This document shows positions 60,194 to 64,000 of a DNA stretch of 64,000 nucleotides, piece after piece (the stretch's first letter is position 1; each line of letters begins with the position of its first letter). The stretch spans positions 26,791-90,790 of the forward strand of contig JASFYX010000007.1 in the NCBI GenBank assembly GCA_045046885.1, read 5' to 3'. Source of the stretch: CG1-02-35-72 sp045046885 (lineage in GTDB: Bacteria > Bacteroidota > Bacteroidia > Flavobacteriales > Flavobacteriaceae). The position numbers and the translations under genes were made by a program. The notes beneath the pieces were generated by a model, which did not search any database, had not been told where the DNA came from, and worked only from the letters and a program-made list of their open reading frames with translations.

Positions 60194-62449
60194 ATGAAAA
60201 AATTATATTATGTGCTTGCATTATTGTTTGTTTCTTCAACAATTTTTGCACAAGAGCAAAAACCTGTTAAGAAAGGCCACACAAATATCAGTAAGTTTAG
60301 GCAGTTAAAACAAGAGTTAGCCACGCCAAACATGTTTAGAACGGCTTCTGGAGCACCAGGGCCTTCTTATTACCAACAACAAGCCGATTATAAAATGAAT
60401 ATCGTTTTAGACGATAAAAATCAAAAATTAAGTGGTGAAGAAACCATTACTTATTATAACAATTCACCAGATGTTTTGACATATCTATGGGTACAACTCG
60501 ATCAAAATATGCGTGCTCCAGATTCTAAAACACCAGATATTCAAGGAGGTAACCCTGGTTTTGGTTATAAAGCAAAACAATATGTTGAAGATTTTATGGG
60601 TAAACCTTTTCAGGGTGGTTTTCATATTGAATATGTTAAAGACACTAATGGTGCTGATTTAAAACATACTATTAATCGTACAATGATGCGCATTGACATA
60701 CCAACACCAATGCAACCAAATACTACTTATTCTTTTAAAATTAAATGGTGGTATAACATTAATAACTATCTAACAAAAAGAGGCCGTTCTGGTTACGAAC
60801 ACTTCGAAAAAGATGGTAATAACTTGTATATTATTGCACAATTCTATCCAAGAATGGCCGTTTATAATGATGTAGAAGGATGGCAAAATATGCAATTTTG
60901 GGGTCGTGGTGAATTTGCACTTGTTTTTGGTAATTTTGATATAAATATAACCACACCGGCAGACCATGTTTTAGACGGGACCGGTGTTATGGTAAACCGT
61001 AAAGATATGTTTACCAAAAAACAGTGGAAACGTTATCAAAAAGCGACTAAAACTTTTGACAAACCTGTAGTAATTGTTACGCAAGAAGAAGCCGTAAAAG
61101 CCGAAAAAGGGTTCTCAAATAAAACTAAAACTTGGCAAATGCATGCCGTTAACGTACGCGATTTTGCTTTTACAAGTTCAAGGAAATTTATATTTGACGC
61201 CATGGCTGTAAAGATTGGTGGTAAAACGGTTATGGCAGAATCGTTATATCCAAAAGAAGGTAATCCGCTTTGGGGCGATTATTCAACTAGAGTTGTAGCC
61301 AATACAGTAGAAGTTTATTCAAAACACCTTATCGATTATCCTTATCCTAAAGCCATATCAGTTCATGCCAAACAACAAGGTATGGAATACCCTATGATTT
61401 GTTGGAATTATGGCCGTCCAAATCCAGATGGCACCTATTCTGAACGCACTAAAAATGGTATGATTGGTGTTATTACACACGAAGTGGGTCATAACTGGTT
61501 TCCAATGATAATAAATTCAGACGAACGTCAATGGACGTGGATGGATGAAGGTCTTAACTCTTTTACAGAAATGTTAGCCGAAGCTAATTTCCAAAAAGAC
61601 TATCCTTCTAGAGGATTTCCAAAAAACATCACACGTTATATGGATGGTGACCAAAGTCGTATTTCTCCTATAATGAGTCAATCTAATAATATCTATCAAT
61701 TTGGGAGCAATGCTTATGCAAAACCTGCTGCCAGTTTATATATTTTAAGAGAGCTTATTTTAGGTCACGATTTATTCGATAAAGCCTTTAAAACTTATGC
61801 CGAAAGATGGAAATTTAAACACCCTTCTCCTGCCGATTTCTTTAGAACGATGGAAGATGCATCAGCAACCGATTTAGATTGGTTCTGGCGTGGTTGGTAT
61901 TACACCACAGATTATGTAGACATCGGCATTAAAAAAGTGAGCCAATATGTATTGACAACAACACCTACAAAACGCGCAAAAATGGTTGCAAAACGTTATG
62001 GTATAAGTTTAGATGATTATGTTTTCTTAGTAGATAAAGATTCTAAAGGTTATAAACCTGAAATGGATAATGTTAAAAATCCTAAAAAGGATTTTAAAAT
62101 GTTAGACAACTACTTAACTAAAAACTTTACCGCAGAAGAACGAAAAGCTTTAAAAGATACCAAGTATTTTTACAAAGTTACTTTCGAAAAACCCGGCGGT
62201 TTAGTTATGCCTATTGTAGCGCAAATTACTTATGAAGACGGTAGCGTAGAAAACAAATACTACCCCGCTCAAATTTGGCGTTTTAACGATAAAGAAGTCA
62301 GTAAATTAATTACTTCCGACAAGGCTATAAAATCAATTCAATTAGATCCAAACTTGCTTACCGCCGATGTTAATCTTAAAAACAACAGTTGGCCTAAGAA
62401 AAAAGTTGACACTAAGTTTGACAAGTTTAAAAAGAAATTAAAAGATTAA
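60194..62449 (+). CDS. Secreted M1-family zinc metallopeptidase
   Basis: A 751-residue exported aminopeptidase-like enzyme. Signal peptide MKKLYYVLALLFVSSTIFA is followed by the N-terminal beta domain, then the gluzincin catalytic domain with HEVGH (His429, Glu430, His433) and the third zinc ligand Glu452 in WMDEGLNSF. The exopeptidase GxMEN motif appears as QGMEYPMICW, with Asn replaced by Tyr. That matches the branch of M1 proteins common in Bacteroidota and may mean altered specificity. A terminator follows at 62468. Confidence 0.92.
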   Translation: MKKLYYVLALLFVSSTIFAQEQKPVKKGHTNISKFRQLKQELATPNMFRTASGAPGPSYYQQQADYKMNIVLDDKNQKLSGEETITYYNNSPDVLTYLWVQLDQNMRAPDSKTPDIQGGNPGFGYKAKQYVEDFMGKPFQGGFHIEYVKDTNGADLKHTINRTMMRIDIPTPMQPNTTYSFKIKWWYNINNYLTKRGRSGYEHFEKDGNNLYIIAQFYPRMAVYNDVEGWQNMQFWGRGEFALVFGNFDINITTPADHVLDGTGVMVNRKDMFTKKQWKRYQKATKTFDKPVVIVTQEEAVKAEKGFSNKTKTWQMHAVNVRDFAFTSSRKFIFDAMAVKIGGKTVMAESLYPKEGNPLWGDYSTRVVANTVEVYSKHLIDYPYPKAISVHAKQQGMEYPMICWNYGRPNPDGTYSERTKNGMIGVITHEVGHNWFPMIINSDERQWTWMDEGLNSFTEMLAEANFQKDYPSRGFPKNITRYMDGDQSRISPIMSQSNNIYQFGSNAYAKPAASLYILRELILGHDLFDKAFKTYAERWKFKHPSPADFFRTMEDASATDLDWFWRGWYYTTDYVDIGIKKVSQYVLTTTPTKRAKMVAKRYGISLDDYVFLVDKDSKGYKPEMDNVKNPKKDFKMLDNYLTKNFTAEERKALKDTKYFYKVTFEKPGGLVMPIVAQITYEDGSVENKYYPAQIWRFNDKEVSKLITSDKAIKSIQLDPNLLTADVNLKNNSWPKKKVDTKFDKFKKKLKD

Positions 62450-62467
62450 ATTTAAAATTGTAAAAAT

Positions 62468-62501
62468 AAAAAGGCTCAAATAAATTCATTTGAGCCTTTT
62501 T
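62468..62501. terminator. Bidirectional terminator between the M1 peptidase and the Lrp regulator
   Basis: Perfect 14-bp stem AAAAAGGCTCAAAT (62468-62481) with its complement (62488-62501), 6-base loop. T-rich tails on both strands. Confidence 0.88.
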
Positions 62502-62520
62502 GCAGTCAGGGGGGTATAAT

Positions 62521-62985
62521 TCAGGGGGTTAAACTGACTATGTTTTCTTGCTTTACTTCTGAAATAATAAAAGTACTGTGCGTACTGCCTATATAATCTA
62601 AGGTTGTTAATTTGTCGTTTATAAAATTGCGATAAGCTTTCATATTTTTAACAATTACTTTTAAAATATAATCGTATTCGCCACTTACGTTATAACATTC
62701 TAAAACTTCATTTAAACTCTTAACATCTCTTTCAAATTTCATTATAAATTCATGCGAATGTCTTATCAATTTAATCTGACAAAAAACAACAAAATTTCTA
62801 TCAATCTTTTCTTTATCTAGAACGGCTACATATTTTTCGATAAAACCATTTTTCTCAAGCTTTTTAATCCGCTCGTAAACGGCTGTAACCGATAACCCTA
62901 ATTTTACAGCAATAATTTTTGTCGCCGTTTTACTGTCCTGCTGTAAGAAATACAATAAATTTTTATCGATGCTATCAAGAGCCAT
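62521..62985 (-). CDS. Lrp/AsnC-family transcriptional regulator
   Basis: A 154-residue DNA-binding protein when started at ATG 62985; a TTG 27 bases upstream (63012) is possible but less likely. The N-terminal helix-turn-helix (TKIIAVKLGLSVTAVYERIK) is followed by the RAM effector-binding domain (VSGEYDYILKVIVKNMKAY). Lrp proteins respond to amino acids. It is divergent from the Cys/Met PLP enzyme at 63144, so it probably controls that gene or methionine/branched-chain metabolism (inference). Confidence 0.92.
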   Translation of the reverse strand: MALDSIDKNLLYFLQQDSKTATKIIAVKLGLSVTAVYERIKKLEKNGFIEKYVAVLDKEKIDRNFVVFCQIKLIRHSHEFIMKFERDVKSLNEVLECYNVSGEYDYILKVIVKNMKAYRNFINDKLTTLDYIGSTHSTFIISEVKQENIVSLTP

Positions 62986-63143
62986 GTTGTAATTATTTCT
63001 TTGATATGACAATAATACACAATTATTTTGTAATATTTACTGTTATATTAGTTTTTATAGTTTTTTTTACGGTATTTAATAATTTATCTAGTTTTATTTT
63101 AAACTTATTTGTTATTTTACACATATTTTTAAACTTAATTAAA

Positions 63144-64000
63144 ATGGAATTCAAACCTGCTAACAACATTCAAGATTTACAATATTTTGGCGAATTTGGA
63201 GGCGTTAATCCTTCAATATCCGATTCTTCTACCTATACCTTTATGGCTGCCAAATCTATGATGGACACTTTCGAAGGCAATACAGAAGGTTGCTATTTGT
63301 ACTCGCGTCATTCTAGTCCCAGCAATTTATACTTAGGCGAAGCTTTAGCTGCTTTAGAAGGTACAGAAACAGCAAACGTTGCCGCTTCGGGTATGGGCGC
63401 CATCACACCTACCCTAATGCAATTATGCAATGCCGGAGATCATATAATTTCCTCTCGCACCATTTATGGGGGTTCTTATGCTTTTTTGAAGAATTTTTTA
63501 CCAAAATTTAATGTTACGACTTCTTTTGTAGATATTACAAATCTCAAAAAAGTTGAAGCCGCTATCACAAAAAATACAAAAGTTTTGTATTGTGAGTCGG
63601 TTAGCAATCCACTTTTAGAGGTGGCTGATATACCTGCTCTTTCTAAAATTGCTAAAAAATATAACTTGACCTTAGTTGTTGATAATACATTTTCTCCTTT
63701 GAGCATCTCTCCTATTAAGCTTGGCGCTGATGTTGTTATTCACAGTCTAACAAAATTCATTAACGGTACAAGCGATACTGTTGCAGGCGCCATTTGCGGC
63801 ACAAAAGAATTCATTAATAGCTTGCGCAATGTAAACGACGGCGCTAGTATGCTTTTAGGCCCTGTAATGGACAGTCTGCGTTCTGCCAGCGTTCTAAAAA
63901 ATATGCGCACTTTGCACATCCGTATGAAAAAACACAGCGAAAATGCCATGTATTTAGCTCAAAAATTTGAAGCTGATGGTATTCGCATTATGTATCCCGG
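63144..64000 (+). CDS. Cys/Met-metabolism PLP enzyme (methionine gamma-lyase-like), N-terminal part
   Basis: Reads from ATG 63144 and is open at the window end; 285 residues are visible out of the roughly 390-430 usual for the family. It has YSRHSSPSNLYLGEALAALE, ANVAASGMGAI, IYGGSYAFL, CESVSNPLLEVADIP, LVVDNTFSPL and the PLP lysine in IHSLTKFINGTSD. This is the trans-sulfuration family, including methionine gamma-lyase, cystathionine beta-lyase and O-acetylhomoserine sulfhydrylase; these cannot be told apart from this fragment. The divergent Lrp gene next to it supports an amino-acid-responsive role. Confidence 0.88.
   Translation, partial: MEFKPANNIQDLQYFGEFGGVNPSISDSSTYTFMAAKSMMDTFEGNTEGCYLYSRHSSPSNLYLGEALAALEGTETANVAASGMGAITPTLMQLCNAGDHIISSRTIYGGSYAFLKNFLPKFNVTTSFVDITNLKKVEAAITKNTKVLYCESVSNPLLEVADIPALSKIAKKYNLTLVVDNTFSPLSISPIKLGADVVIHSLTKFINGTSDTVAGAICGTKEFINSLRNVNDGASMLLGPVMDSLRSASVLKNMRTLHIRMKKHSENAMYLAQKFEADGIRIMYP

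Noticed and set aside
1..64000. tRNA or rRNA genes
   Set aside because: I saw no cloverleaf with TTCRANY-type T-loop and CCA-end context and no rRNA-like stretch in the intergenic regions.

Overview
The window comes from the chromosome of a member of the Bacteroidota, most likely a (probably marine) Flavobacteriaceae. The DNA is AT-rich. Several promoters fit the Bacteroidota TAnnTTTG -7 box. Type IX secretion (T9SS) sorting, FecR/ECF/TonB-receptor and DUF3570/DUF4266 genes are present, and several intergenic repeats resemble the interspersed repeats common in flavobacteria.

Layout. 1-5078 (mostly minus strand): N-terminal part of a lipoprotein with thrombospondin type 3 (TSP3) repeats, phosphatidylserine synthase, a thioredoxin / ApbE / DUF4266 / DUF3570 operon and a tiny lipoprotein. 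5284-9328: ECF sigma factor, FecR anti-sigma factor and STN-domain TonB-dependent receptor. 9464-14557: topoisomerase IV parE, a small membrane gene, parC. 14717-17931: a restriction-modification cassette, with nuclease+methyltransferase in one frame and a two-TRD specificity region in the -1 frame. 18100-19030: small accessory ORFs and a repeat hairpin. 19031-22248: DUF2141 gene, LytS-type kinase, two 2TM proteins, LytTR regulator. 22442-26177: M14 peptidase, sigma factor, membrane partner. 26167-32569 (minus): threonylcarbamoyl-AMP synthase, OmpR-type two-component pair, coaE, YbbR protein, yajC, DUF1573 protein, nusB. 32742-39776: ABC exporter, cysteine desulfurase, MASE1 kinase, mnmE. 40062-57509: one 5,815-residue secreted protein with 23 TSP3-type modules and a T9SS sorting domain. 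57562-64000: peptidase E, BNR-repeat lipoprotein, DUF6702 protein, M1 peptidase, Lrp regulator and the start of a Cys/Met-metabolism PLP enzyme.

The strongest unusual signal is at 16756-16805. The methyltransferase ORF ends in the heptamer G GGA AAG followed at once by TAG. Six bases after the heptamer comes an 11-bp hairpin. The downstream specificity ORF lies in the -1 frame and has no ATG, GTG or TTG near its beginning. This is the layout of programmed -1 ribosomal frameshifting and would yield a single-chain nuclease-methyltransferase-specificity enzyme of about 1,071 residues. The cassette is flanked by a short imperfect inverted repeat, which suggests mobility.

Other points of interest are the A-B alternating module order of the giant adhesin-like gene, a LamG domain nested inside one TSP3 module between two cysteines, and repeat-derived insertions inside the G domain of MnmE.
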